A stretch of 64,000 nucleotides of DNA from contig CM119270.1 of NCBI GenBank assembly GCA_051294375.1, positions 3,898,301-3,962,300 of the forward strand. The letters run 5' to 3'. The position numbers and the translations under genes were made by a program. Shown in pieces: positions 10,812-20,187 of the stretch. The DNA comes from Paraspadella gotoi (Eukaryota; Chaetognatha). How positions within the stretch are numbered: position 1 is the first letter of the stretch; every line of letters starts with the position of its first letter. Under the pieces are notes generated by a model. That model did not search any database and had not been told where the DNA came from. It was given only the letters and a program-made list of their open reading frames with translations.

Positions 10812-10978
10812 TCAGGAAGTCGGCGTCGTTGGCGTTGTTGGCATCGTCGTTGGCGTCGTCGTCGTTGGCGTTGTTGGCATCGTCATTGGCGTCGTCGTCG
10901 TCGTTAAGACCTTTTATTCTTTGTCGTCATCATCGTCATCATCTTCGTCGTCGTCGTCGTCGTCATCATCGTCATCAA
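10812..10978. repeat. GTTGGC/GTC minisatellite and (GTC)n array
   Basis: A ~36-bp unit (GGCGTTGTTGGCATCGTC plus GTTGGCGTCGTCGTC) occurs twice at 10828-10905, followed by an ATC/GTC array. Val/Gly and Ser frames across it are artefacts of the unit. Confidence 0.85.
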
Positions 10979-11660
10979 CTTTCGTCGTTATGTTGTTTAT
11001 TTCTAAAATCTTTACAGACTGAGAGCGATTGTCTTCGTTGCTGTCTTCCTCTTTGTCCGCTTTTTTTAAAAAAATTAGTTTAAATTTTTCACTAACATTA
11101 CTTCTCTCAAGTCAGGCTCAATCGCATCGATAATACATCCAGCGCTTAAATTCCATCATTATTTTTCCTTATTCCTGTTTAATCAGCAATCTACATCATG
11201 AACGTCCTCTTCACTCCGCCCACGCACCCCTGACCCACGCTCAAGCGCCCACTTTGTCAAGATTTTCCCCATCACCCCGTTTAAGCGCCCACCCANNNNN
11301 NNNNNNNNNNNNNNNNNNNNNNNNNNNNNNNNNNNNNNNNNNNNNNNNNNNNNNNNNNNNNNNNNNNNNNNNNNNNNNNNNNNNNNNNNNNNNNNNNNNN
11401 NNNNNNNNNNNNNNNNNNNNNNNNNNNNNNNNNNNNNNNNNNNNNNNNNNNNNNNNNNNNNNNNNNNNNNNNNNNNNNNNNNNNNNNNNNNNNNNNNNNN
11501 NNNNNNNNNNNNNNNNNNNNNNNNNNNNNNNNNNNNNNNNNNNNNNNNNNNNNNNNNNNNNNNNNNNNNNNNNNNNNNNNNNNNNNNNNNNNNNNNNNNN
11601 NAAAATCGCTGCTTTGCTTTTTTTTTTTGAAGCGGAACGAAATTAGATTCGTGTCTTAAG
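10979..11660. other. Unique AT-rich DNA and gap
   Basis: Unremarkable sequence to 11295, then an N gap 11296-11601. The repeated AAGCGCCCAC just before the gap suggests a tandem unit lost in it. Confidence 0.65.
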
Positions 11661-11891
11661 ATGAGAGAATTGGACTTCGTCTTAATATTAAGACTTGATA
11701 TTAATCTTAGACTTGGACCTGGTCTTAATATTAGACTTGGTATTAATCTTCGACTTGGACTTGGTCTTAATCTAAAACTTAAATTTAGTCTTAGACTTGG
11801 ACTAGGACATAGTTTTAAACTTTCGTTCGTTCGCTCGTTCGTTTGTTCGTTCGCTCGATCGTTCTCATGTTTTTTTGAGATTGTGGTTTAA
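11661..11891 (+). CDS. Short ORF built on a 42-bp repeat
   Basis: ATG-initiated 76-codon frame. Residues ~12-53 are three 14-residue units with alternating Leu (INLRLGLGLNL type) encoded by a 42-bp tandem repeat at 11691-11816. After that comes a (CGTT)n-type run giving Arg/Ser/Phe. There is no homology I can name. The repeat probably came first and the ORF is incidental, although the multiple-of-three unit keeps it open. Confidence 0.2.
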   Translation: MRELDFVLILRLDINLRLGPGLNIRLGINLRLGLGLNLKLKFSLRLGLGHSFKLSFVRSFVCSFARSFSCFFEIVV

Positions 11892-12049
11892 TCTGGTTTA
11901 AACTATCAAAACAATTTGAGGTTTTTAAAAAAGAGATTAAAAAAAAAGAAACAAAGCAGGAAATCGGTTTTGCTAAAACATTTATTTATTTGACTTCTTC
12001 AGTCTTGTTCGAAATTCCTCCTTCAGGTTTTCAATCGACTTTTAAAGAA

Positions 12050-12055
12050 CGAGAG

Positions 12056-12142
<87 letters not shown>
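12050..12142. repeat. (GA)n array
   Basis: GA dinucleotide array with occasional AAAG interruptions. Confidence 0.97.
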
Positions 12143-12143
<1 letters not shown>

Positions 12144-12365
12144 TTTTGTGATTTCGTCTTCATGTGATGAGGATTTCTCTATGTTTAATGTTTATAGTTG
12201 TTTAGTAAAGCTGTCGTTATAAAACTAATGTTTATAAAAAATGACGATTAATAATTTAACGGTTTTTAGCCTAAAGCATAATTTCTGATGAGACCTTAAA
12301 ACGTTTCCATTTTGCATGGAAATTTTCTTCGTCGCGAACGAGAGTCTTTTGTTTTGTCTTTTGCT

Positions 12366-12554
12366 TCAAAAGTGAATCTCGATCTCGAGCGTCGATCGAA
12401 ACGAAGATTCACTCTCCATCGCAGTCGTCGTCGATTCGCACGTGAGACCTTCGAGTTCGAATTCACGGTGAATGGTGAGTGGTGAGTGGTGATTAGCGAT
12501 TAGTGAGGGAGTTACGGGTTCGAAAGAGTTCTCGTCGTAGTTCTTATTCATCAT
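12366..12554 (-). CDS. Weak candidate small ORF, 62 codons
   Basis: Starts ATGATG with A at -3. An in-frame stop lies nine codons upstream and the frame ends at TGA near 12366. Its composition is ordinary and acidic (start MMNKNYDENSFEPVTP), not repeat-driven apart from a short CACTCACCA direct repeat. No domain recognised. It could be a small exon or chance. Confidence 0.25.
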   Translation of the reverse strand: MMNKNYDENSFEPVTPSLIANHHSPLTIHREFELEGLTCESTTTAMESESSFRSTLEIEIHF

Positions 12555-12584
12555 CGTGATCGTCGTTCGTCGTCATGTCAATGA

Positions 12585-12710
12585 ATTAGTGAATGAATGA
12601 ATGAATGAATAAATGAATAAATGAATAAATGAATAAATGAATGAATGAATAAATGGATAATTAAATAGATGAATGTAAGAATAAATGAATGGATGAATAA
12701 ATAAATAATT
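12585..12710. repeat. (AATG)n/(AATA)n tetranucleotide array
   Basis: Tandem GAATGAATG and AATAAATG units with point changes toward the right end. Confidence 0.95.
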
Positions 12711-12749
12711 TTTCAAACAATCCATTCTGAAAAGCCATATTTATTAAAA

Positions 12750-13500
12750 TCGTCATTGTCGTCGTCTTCATCACCATCATCGTCGTCGTCGTCATCGTCT
12801 TTGTCCTTATCTCTATTCACAATCCACTTTCAAGGAGAAATAGAATTAGCGACTCGNNNNNNNNNNNNNNNNNNNNNNNNNNNNNNNNNNNNNNNNNNNN
12901 NNNNNNNNNNNNNNNNNNNNNNNNNNNNNNNNNNNNNNNNNNNNNNNNNNNNNNNNNNNNNNNNNNNNNNNNNNNNNNNNNNNNNNNNNNNNNNNNNNNN
13001 NNNNNNNNNNNNNNNNNNNNNNNNNNNNNNNNNNNNNNNNNNNNNNNNNNNNNNNNNNNNNNNNNNNNNNNNNNNNNNNNNNNNNNNNNNNNNNNNNNNN
13101 NNNNNNNNNNNNNNNNNNNNNNNNNNNNNNNNNNNNNNNNNNNNNNNNNNNNNNNNNNNNNNNNNNNNNNNNNNNNNNNNNNNNNNNNNNNNNNNNNNNN
13201 NNNNNNNNNNNNNNNNNNNNNNNNNNNNNNNNNNNNNNNNNNNNNNNNNNNNNNNNNNNNNNNNNNNNNNNNNNNNNNNNNNNNNNNNNNNNNNNNNNNN
13301 NNNNNNNNNNNNNNNNNNNNNNNNNNNNNNNNNNNNNNNNNNNNNNNNNNNNNNNNNNNNNNNNNNNNNNNNNNNNNNNNNNNNNNNNNNNNNNNNNNNN
13401 NNNNNNNNNNNNNNNNNNNNNNNNNNNNNNNNNNNNNNNNNNNNNNNNNNNNNNNNNNNNNTTTGTACTGATAATAACGGGCTGTAACCGATTAACAATT
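12750..13500. other. GTC run and 605-N gap
   Basis: A (GTC/ATC)n run at 12755-12800, then N at 12857-13461. What the gap holds cannot be known. Confidence 0.9.
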
Positions 13501-13937
13501 AAGAAAAATTAAATTAAAAAATTAAAATGTAACAAAGAAAATTGTTTTGATAACAGATTAAGGAAGGATGTTAGCGAAATGTAAATTTTATTAACAAGAA
13601 AGAAAAAGCTTGACAGATATTTATTTATTCCGAACTTCAATAACTTGCGCCTCGTCGCTGAGCGGGTTTGAGAATACAAGTACGAGGAATAAGGAAAAAA
13701 AAAAGATATTAATTTTTTTTTTTGCTCGAAGCTTAAAAAAAATATTACTACATCAGAGTCAATTAAAAACTCGTTAGTTCTTCTTCGTCGTTGAAGGAAA
13801 ATCGTTTCGTTTTGACTTTTCAAAAAAAAAAAAAAAATTCAAAGTTTAAAAAAAAAAAGAAACAAGTTTTTAAAAGTTAAAAAAATGAAAGGAACTAATG
13901 TCGAATTTAGAAGAGAAATGAAAGAAATATGAGGAGA

Positions 13938-13982
<45 letters not shown>

Positions 13983-14100
13983 AGAGAAAGAGAGAGACAG
14001 AGATAGAGAGAGAAAGAGAGATAGAAAGAAAAAAAAAGAGAAAGAGAGAGACGTGGTCACCATGGACTAAACAATGGATGAGAATTATTCATTTAATGTT
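13501..14100. other. AT-rich stretch with GA array
   Basis: AT-rich sequence, then an interrupted GA array at 13930-14052. The minus-strand ORF 13509-13823 has no start or domain that I trust. Confidence 0.6.
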
Positions 14101-14146
14101 AATTGAAACTAAAGACAAAGTCTTGATACAGCAACGATTTTATTTT

Positions 14147-14200
14147 ATTGTACAGACAAGTTTCGGCTTTCATTCAAGCCTTCATCAGTGCTTTGACAAT
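14147..14200 (-). ncRNA. Hammerhead ribozyme-like motif, left arm
   Basis: Exact mirror of the plus-strand motif at 14327-14380, read on the minus strand, with predicted cleavage next to position 14155. The two motifs point away from the central GA array. Confidence 0.55.
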
Positions 14201-14230
14201 TCACAATTTTCATGTTTTCCAAATTAACTT

Positions 14231-14285
<55 letters not shown>

Positions 14286-14326
14286 GAGAGAGAAGAAAGT
14301 TAATTTGGAAAACATGAAAATTGTGA

Positions 14327-14380
14327 ATTGTCAAAGCACTGATGAAGGCTTGAATGAAAGCCGAAACTTGTCTGTACAAT
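14327..14380 (+). ncRNA. Hammerhead ribozyme-like motif, right arm
   Basis: The core CTGATGA is at 14339-14345 and GAAA at 14363-14366. Stem II is GGCTT/AAGCC with loop GAATGA and one extra A after the core. Stem III is minimal (AC/GT with loop TT), giving a GTC cleavage triplet ending at 14372. Stem I pairs GCA with TGT and, beyond a CAAA bulge, ATTGT with ACAAT. This is the layout of a type I minimal hammerhead as found in Penelope-like elements of animals. The weak stem III suggests low activity as a monomer. The fold is from hand pairing only. Confidence 0.6.
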
Positions 14381-14426
14381 AAAATAAAATCGTTGCTGTA
14401 TCAAGACTTTGTCTTTAGTTTCAATT

Positions 14427-14700
14427 ATCTAAAACACAACGAAAGAAAGTTTAATCACAATGTCATTTAAAGTTAAACTTTAATTTAAAGATGTTGTTTA
14501 ATTATTGTCGTTCTATTCGATTAACTTTTATCAGTGATAAAATATATTTCATTATTCATTGTTAATTATTATTTTTAATTTTTGACATTGGACTGACTAT
14601 AAAATTGGTACAACCCTATTAAAAGATAATGCCTTAAAAAAAAAGATTATTCCCATTTGTAATTTGTTTTTCACTTTTCCTTATTCTCTTAAATATGTTC
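14427..14700. other. AT-rich stretch
   Basis: No gene seen. AAATTGGTACAACCCTATTA at 14601-14620 resembles the start of the foldback-family arm (51388) but ends there. Confidence 0.5.
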
Positions 14701-14884
14701 TTGCAAACTCTTGTTTGAACATCTCCCTTGATTGCATCTCCTTTGTTTCTCCCCCTTGATCGCATTTTGTCTCCATTAAATGTTCCCCCCACTTTGATCG
14801 CATTTCGTCTCCCACCTCCGCCGCTCGAATCGAGGTTAATGGGCGACGAACTCGATTCTTCGGTTCCACCTTGTCCGATTCCAT
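14696..14884 (-). CDS. Candidate exon, 62-67 codons
   Basis: On the minus strand TTTGTTTCTATTTTTAG is a strong acceptor directly before ATGGAATCGG. Frame 1 runs MESDKVEPKNRV... to TAA near 14681-14683, 67 codons of ordinary, charged composition. A second frame (GIGQGGTEESSSS...) reaches a donor-like GGAG|GTGGGA near 14817. The lower half contains three imperfect TTGATCGCAT(T/C)T units on the plus strand (14727-14812), so part may be repeat. The opposite strand also has an 80-codon ORF (14728-14970). No family recognised, and strand and frame are uncertain. Confidence 0.28.
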
Positions 14885-14978
14885 CTAAAAATAGAAACAA
14901 ATTCGGCGCCGATTTCTTGAAGCGGCGGCCAAATTTGTTGTGGGTTAATATCGGTGCGAGGAGATTTTGAGAAAGACG

Positions 14979-15128
14979 ATGGCGAATGTCATAAAATTGG
15001 GTATCAAGGAGGGAAGGTCGCTGCCAACAGAGATATCCAAACTTAAAAATGAGATGATTCGGTTATTATGCCATTATCTCTCTCTCTCTCTCTTTCTTTT
15101 TTTATTTCTCTCTCTCTTTCTTTTTTAA
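14979..15128 (+). CDS. Small ORF with good ATG context
   Basis: ATGG preceded by ACG (A at -3). It reads MANVIKLGIKEGRSLPTEIS then KLKNEMIRLLCHY before entering the CT array and stopping at TAA. The first 33 residues look like a real charged or helical N-terminus; the rest is repeat. It may be a short 5-prime coding exon or chance. Confidence 0.2.
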   Translation: MANVIKLGIKEGRSLPTEISKLKNEMIRLLCHYLSLSLFLFLFLSLFLF

Positions 15129-15238
15129 TTTCTCTCTCTCTCTCCTCTCTCTCTCTTCTCTCTCCTCTTTCTCTCTTCTCTTCTCTCTCTTCCTCTTCTC
15201 TCTTCTCTTCTCTCTCCTCTCTCTTATTTCTCTCTCTC
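15078..15238. repeat. (CT)n array
   Basis: Interrupted CT array with TTTCTTTTTTT breaks. Confidence 0.95.
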
Positions 15239-15324
15239 AGGGAAAATTGCGGTCATTCCACTTCGTTTGACATTTTTCGTTACGATCACGCGCAAGTACA
15301 ATAAAGGCCGAATTTGTTCAAATC

Positions 15325-15339
15325 GGGATCAACGACACA

Positions 15340-15376
<37 letters not shown>
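15325..15376. repeat. (GAC)n array
   Basis: Seventeen or so near-pure GAC units. Confidence 0.97.
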
Positions 15377-15377
<1 letters not shown>

Positions 15378-15419
15378 TTTTACGAACTACACTGCAATAA
15401 AAGTGTTGCCCTATTTTTG

Positions 15420-16200
15420 TCTCGAAGTTAAAGGGATTGGCAGAAAGAGGAAAGATAAAAAAAGTAAAGAAAAAGGAGAAGTAAATGGAAAGATGGTGGT
15501 AAAAAAAGGAAAGAAAGGAAAGATAAAGGAAGAAAAAAAGCCGAGAAAAAAGGAGAGAGAAAAAAGGAGAGAGAAACCGAAAGGAAAAGAAAAAAAGAAA
15601 ATTAAAAGAATATAGAGAAAAGGAAAGAAAAATGAAAATCAAAAGTAGAAGAAAAGAAAAGAAAAAAGATAGAATATGAAGATAGAATAGTAGAAAAAGA
15701 TAGAATAGTATAGGAAAAAAGAAAGAAGAAAAGAAAAGAAAAAAAGGAAAGAAAAGACGGAACTAGGGCGATGGAGGAAAAAAGAGAGGAGTGACCAACC
15801 GAGAATGAGTTGAAGGACAAAGAGAAAAGGGGGGGAGAGAAGGACGGGCAGTCAGAGGAAAAGGAGGAAAGGAAAGGGGAGAAGGAGAAAAAAAAATAAG
15901 AGGAAGGAAAAAAAGAAGAAAAGGAAGGAAGGGAAAGGGAGAAAGGAGAGAATAAGAAGAGGAAGAAGGAAAGGAAAGGGAGAAAGGAGAGAGAAAGAAG
16001 AGGAAGAAGGAAAGGAAAGGGAGAAAGGAGAGAGAAAGAAGAGGAAGGAGAACGCGGAGGAAACGAAAGAGCGGCGGCCAAAGGAAAGGGAGAAAAGGAA
16101 AGAGAGAATAGAAAAGGGAAAAAAGAAAAGGGAGGAAAGGAAAGGAAGGAAAGGAAAGAGAGAAAGAGAGAAAAGTGTATGAAGAGCAAGAAGGACGTTA
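15420..16200. repeat. Purine-rich tract with 42-bp tandem units
   Basis: Nearly all A/G on the plus strand. At about 15930-16055 a ~42-bp unit (GGGAGAAAGGAGAGAGAAAG then AAGAGGAAGAAGGAAAGGAAA) occurs three times. The long minus-strand ORFs (15286-16208) are Phe/Ser/Leu/Pro strings caused by the absence of pyrimidine-containing stops. Confidence 0.85.
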
Positions 16201-16313
16201 AGACCCACGAGAGTCTTGAACCATCGATGGTCGAGATTTAGAGTCAGACTGACAGGCGCGCACCTGGAAGATTAACTGGCGGAGAAATGGAGGCCGGGAT
16301 AAGGAAGGGTGGA

Positions 16314-16475
16314 GGCATGGAGGATGAGGCATGGAAGATAGGGCATGAAGGGGCATGGAGGATGAGGCATGGAAGAAAGGGCATGAAGGGGCATGGAGGA
16401 TGAGGCATAGAAGATAGGGCATGAAGGGGCATGGAGGATGAGGCATGGAAGATAGGGAATGAGGGGGGCATGGAA
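16314..16475. repeat. 38-bp minisatellite, four copies
   Basis: The unit begins GGCATGGAGGATGAGGCATG and ends GAAGATAGGGCATGAAGG. Copies start at 16314, 16352, 16390 and 16428 with one or two changes each, then a partial. Minus-strand Pro/His/Cys-rich ORFs across it are repeat translations. Confidence 0.92.
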
Positions 16476-16639
16476 CGTGAAGAGAAGAGAGAAGAAGAAA
16501 AGAGAAGAAATGAGAAGAGAAGAGAATAACAAGATGAGACAAGACAAGACAAGACAAGAGTAGAAAAGAAAAGAGGGGACAAGACAAGAGTATAGAAGAG
16601 TAGAGATGAGATCAACTGGGAAACAAAGTTGATATCAAT

Positions 16640-16705
16640 CGAAAAGGTTGAGGAGGAGGAGGAGGAGGAGGAGGAAGGGGGAGGAGGAAGGAGGAGGAGG
16701 AGCGG
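16640..16705. repeat. (GGA)n array
   Basis: AGG/AGGA trinucleotide run within the purine-rich block. Confidence 0.9.
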
Positions 16706-16798
16706 TCGACCAAATGCTCGAGATAAAAGGAGAGGGATATATTTGTGCCTCGAAAGGAAAAGAGGAAAGAGGAAAAGAGATGGAAAGAGATAGGAAAA

Positions 16799-17045
16799 GA
16801 AAAATGGAGGAAGGAAGGTGAAGGAAAGAAAAGGAGATCGAGGGAGAGAAAGAGAAAAAGAAAAATGGAGAAAGGAAGGTGAAAGAAAGAAAAGGAGATC
16901 GAGGGAGAAAAGGAGGAAAAGAAAAATGGAGGAAGGAAGGTGAGGGAAAGAAAAGGAGATAGAGGGAGAGAAGGAGGAAGAGCAAAATGGAGGAAGGAAG
17001 GTGAAAGAAAGAAAAGGAGATAGAGGGAGAGAAAGAGGAAAAGAA
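16799..17045. repeat. 61-bp minisatellite, four copies
   Basis: The anchor AAAATGGA recurs at 16801, 16862, 16923 and 16984, exactly 61 bp apart, with GGAAGGAAGGTGA and AAAAGGAGAT in each unit. Together with the 42-bp and 38-bp arrays it forms a purine-rich minisatellite cluster just before the LINE. Confidence 0.92.
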
Positions 17046-17301
17046 AAAAAGCAATTTAAAGCAAAATATTTTTGCAATATAGTCTTCCGTGAAATGCAAC
17101 AAAGTTGTTTAAAAAAAAGAGTAAAATTAAAACTCGAGAATGACCAAAAGAAATGAAGAAATGACGCAATTCTAAGAAAAGTAGGAAGTAGTATGTGCTT
17201 AAAATGAAGGCGATGACGATGATGATTACGATGATGATGATGACGAGGATAACGAAAAAAAGGAAGCGACTTCCTAATTGAGTTACAGACGGAAAATAAA
17301 A

Positions 17302-17339
<38 letters not shown>

Positions 17340-17440
17340 TCTCTCTCTCTCTCTTCCGGACTTGGAAAATTTTTATCTCTGAAACAAGGGCTCGAGTAAC
17401 CTCGTCACGATGTAGCACTTATTAACTAACTAAGTCGCAA
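17046..17440. other. Spacer with GAT/GAC and CT runs
   Basis: A (GAT/GAC)n run at 17210-17250 and CT array at 17305-17357. The minus-strand ORF 17056-17418 reads through both and is not supported. Confidence 0.6.
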
Positions 17441-17481
17441 ATTAAACTACTATAATCTACATTTAATGATCTAGTGTTACA

Positions 17482-18009
17482 ATGTCAAACACACAGAAAA
17501 CCAGTCGCGACCTGAATCGGAATAAAGGAGCAAGTCCGCAACTTAAATCAAGAAAGCGACTTTGTAAACTTGTTAAAAGTCTTCGATACGAAGAATTGGA
17601 GAAATTAAAAGGTATAGTGGAGAAAAAGCAAACATTTTACGGTAGGAGAAAGTATATCAGAAACAAATCCGCAAACGCAATTTTAACATACATCACAGGT
17701 CGAAACGCCAAAAGTCAGCCAAGCGACTGAAAACGCGGATGGGCAGACATAGTCGCAGAAAGTGACGAGTCAAACGGTGAAGTACCGAACGGAACGACGA
17801 ACCGAAAGCAGGAAGAACAATTGAAAAGCTACGGGAGGTTGCCAAGTCCCTCGAGCCCCAGGAGGAAGAACAAGTCGGGAATCCAGCGAAGTACAGACAA
17901 ACATCTCGGAAGGAAGTCTCTTACAGAAACTGGCCTTGTACTAGTAAGCAAAATACTTTATCGTCTGAAAATACTATCGAGTCGCAAAAATCTAACGGAG
18001 ATTAATTGA
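17482..18009 (+). pseudogene. LINE ORF1, N-terminal part with one internal stop
   Basis: An ATG frame of 175 codons interrupted only by TGA at 17728-17730. Before the stop it is strongly basic (MSNTQKTSRDLNRNKGASPQ start, many Lys/Arg) with a short KSLRYEELEKLKGIVEKK helix-like stretch. After it comes a Ser/Glu-rich linker. Position ahead of the zinc knuckles and basic character fit the RNA-binding Gag-like protein of a LINE. The reading frame is lost after 18009, and 18010-18425 has no frame I can follow. Confidence 0.6.
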
Positions 18010-18427
18010 AAAAAAGTAATACGGCCTGATGTGGCCATTAGGATGAAAATTAAAACTACGCAGAAAGGAGAATTGTTTTGACGGGAGAAACCGAAGACTG
18101 TAATAGTCTCTTGAACTGGAACTATGGAGTCTAATGAATAAAACTTTGTTCCCAGACTCCTCAGACGCGAAATACGATACAACAGAGCGTCCCGTCCATA
18201 ACCGGGGGCTAAGACCCTGAATTGCAGAGGAGGTACATCCTAAATCAATTGGTAGAACGGACAACTACTCCACCTCAGAAGTAAAGCGGATAAAAGTCGG
18301 AAAAGAACAACCAACTTGGAGCGTCAGAGTTACGCTGAGAATCGAGCTCGGAAAAAGGTCGCATTATAGGTGAGGGGTTTCAAGATACCTTTTCAAGAGA
18401 CCATAAAGTTCGGTAAGAATTCAAAAG

Positions 18428-18704
18428 TTGCAAATTACACAATGCTTTAAATGTTTTAAAGTCGGACACCTCAGCTTCAACTGTCAGAAACAGAAAACAA
18501 ATGTTCTCGATGCGGACAAAACACAGATTAAGATTGTCAAGCCAAGGACGAAAGAAAATTCTCTTGGCGCAATTTGTCAAGGCCCACATGTCTGGCAAAC
18601 CTATAAGGGGCTGCAGCTCTTACATCCGCCGAATACATGAACAAAGCAAGAAAAGACCAGGCCGTACCATGGAACAAAGAAACGACGAAAGGGGAAACAA
18701 TTAG
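18428..18704 (+). pseudogene. LINE ORF1, triple zinc-knuckle region
   Basis: Knuckle 1 is intact: C-F-K-C-x3-G-H-x4-C from 18443. Knuckle 2 (C-S-R-C-G-Q, 18496-18545) is in another frame with its His region changed and an in-frame TAA. Knuckle 3 appears as ICQGPHVWQTYKG followed by GCSSY after a frameshift (18570-18625). The spacing and the C-x-G-x-H third knuckle match the nucleic-acid-binding region of I/Jockey-type ORF1 proteins. At least two frameshifts are present. Confidence 0.75.
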
Positions 18705-19825
18705 AATGGATTCCTACAAACACCACAGGGACATCGAGGCATATGCAAATGTGACAAGTGCCAACATTCTCGATAACTAAAAGGCAGACATAGTAATTGA
18801 AGCCAATGTGGCTTGCAATGAAATTCTAATGAGTTCAATGTTTAGACTGTGGTCTGTAAGGGGAAACTACAGTAACGTATTTTGCTAAACATATTACGGA
18901 AAAGTCAACAAATGAGACTTGGTTATGAAACTTGAGATGAATGCAACAAAGAATAAAATATTAAAAAATAGGCTCAATGAATTTCGAGTAGGAACAGAAC
19001 GATCGCCGAGTTATTTCAACATGGTGTCAAATACCCCTACAGGCAATTCATCCCGGACTCCGACTGGCGCACAGTCGATCAATCTCCCGGACGATACCAA
19101 CGGAGAATAACAACAGCGGATATAAGCAACTCCTCAAAGTGGTGGAACCCTTTCACAAAAGCCAATCTACAACATTACAGGGAGAACGATTGAAGGCAAT
19201 AGGCAACAAGAAACCACGATCATGAATCAAAGGCACCGAACTACAGTCAACTACAGCCAGCACAGTGGGACCACGAACAACAGTGGCAGGCGCTCAATGC
19301 CGACCTGGGGCTTACTCAGCCAATTCCAGCTATATCGAGGGAGTACAACAAACGACAATGTTCCAACCAAACCTCCAACATGATCACCGTCGGTGCAAGG
19401 TACAGCAGTACAGATGCCCACAGAATATCTTGGAGGCAACCCTCAGCAATACCTGCAGTACAGTCAAAAGCACAGCCAATTTCAAGAGATGGACAGTAAA
19501 CTAAAGGCATCGCCATACTGCAGGTTGAACGCAAACTCTATCATACCTAGAGATTTAGAAATTGAATTTAATTAATAGAGAAACAATTACGCTATTACTG
19601 CACAGACATAATATTGTTAATTAAACGAACACAAGATTGAAAAACGAAAGATGAAAGTACGGCGTAATTAGGGAATTGATATCACAGTAAGAAGAGACAC
19701 CCAACAAACACACGGCAATCCCGGGGAGTATTAATGCTAATTCCAAAGGATTATCTCATTCTGAAGTAAATAAAAAGCAAAGACCAGAACCAGAATCATT
19801 AGTGTGTAAGATTTAGTCACTCTAA
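18705..19825 (+). pseudogene. LINE middle segment, frame not recoverable
   Basis: Lies between the knuckles and the endonuclease. It probably holds the end of ORF1 and start of ORF2. Only short open pieces are visible (18919-19110; 19265-19575, with an LQV-like endonuclease start near 19517), and none is diagnostic. Confidence 0.45.
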
Positions 19826-20187
19826 ACTGGGATTATGTTGATTATCCACAATTTACACATACACCCAGGACATAAAGCGCCAAACGAATACTTTGAACAA
19901 ATATCAAATGCAAGACATGAGCGGTAAATAGGATACCAGTATCATAATGGGGATATGAATGCTAAATTTAGCATGCCTTGGAGGGTAACGTCAAATACAG
20001 AAGGGAAAACGTTTTGGAAGATCAGCTGGAAAAATATAACTTACATGCTTAAATACCGGAGAACCAACTTTCTTCAGTTTTCTCAAGCAACGCAATAAGC
20101 CTGCTTAAGATTTGAGCCTGTGCAACGATAAACTTCTTCATAGAATGCTGTGAATGAAAACGGGGTCCTCTAATACAGAGCGATCAT
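19826..20187 (+). pseudogene. LINE ORF2, endonuclease domain
   Basis: One frame runs 19826-20098 with a single TAA (19925-19927): LIIHNLHIHPGHKAPNEYF, then GDMNAKFSMPW with G-x-x-x-E-G-K following, the conserved GDxNA...W block of LINE endonucleases. The neighbouring frame gives CLNTGEPTFFSF and DLSLCN (20047-20130). The catalytic SDHIP box is at 20179-20193 in a third frame. Order and spacing match an exonuclease-endonuclease-phosphatase fold that nicks target DNA for reverse transcription. Confidence 0.8.

Larger units (their letters stand above)
14101..14426. mobile_element. Perfect 131-bp inverted repeat around (GA)n, Penelope-like terminal sequence
   Basis: Arms 14101-14231 and 14296-14426 are exact reverse complements, 131 of 131 positions by eye. 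They enclose a ~64-bp GA array. Each arm holds a CTGATGA...GAAAC hammerhead-type core. Known biology: minimal hammerhead ribozymes are carried in the terminal repeats of Penelope-like retroelements, and Penelope copies can have inverted terminal arrangements. No reverse transcriptase or GIY-YIG ORF is present, so this would be a terminal-repeat remnant. A mis-assembled inverted duplication is the alternative. Confidence 0.65.

Noticed and set aside
12287-12310. Second hammerhead candidate (CTGATGAGACC...)
   Set aside because: No stem II complement and no GAAA core follows.
15602-16208. Long Phe/Ser/Pro-rich minus-strand frames
   Set aside because: A polypurine plus strand cannot encode minus-strand stops, so the frame is open by composition alone.
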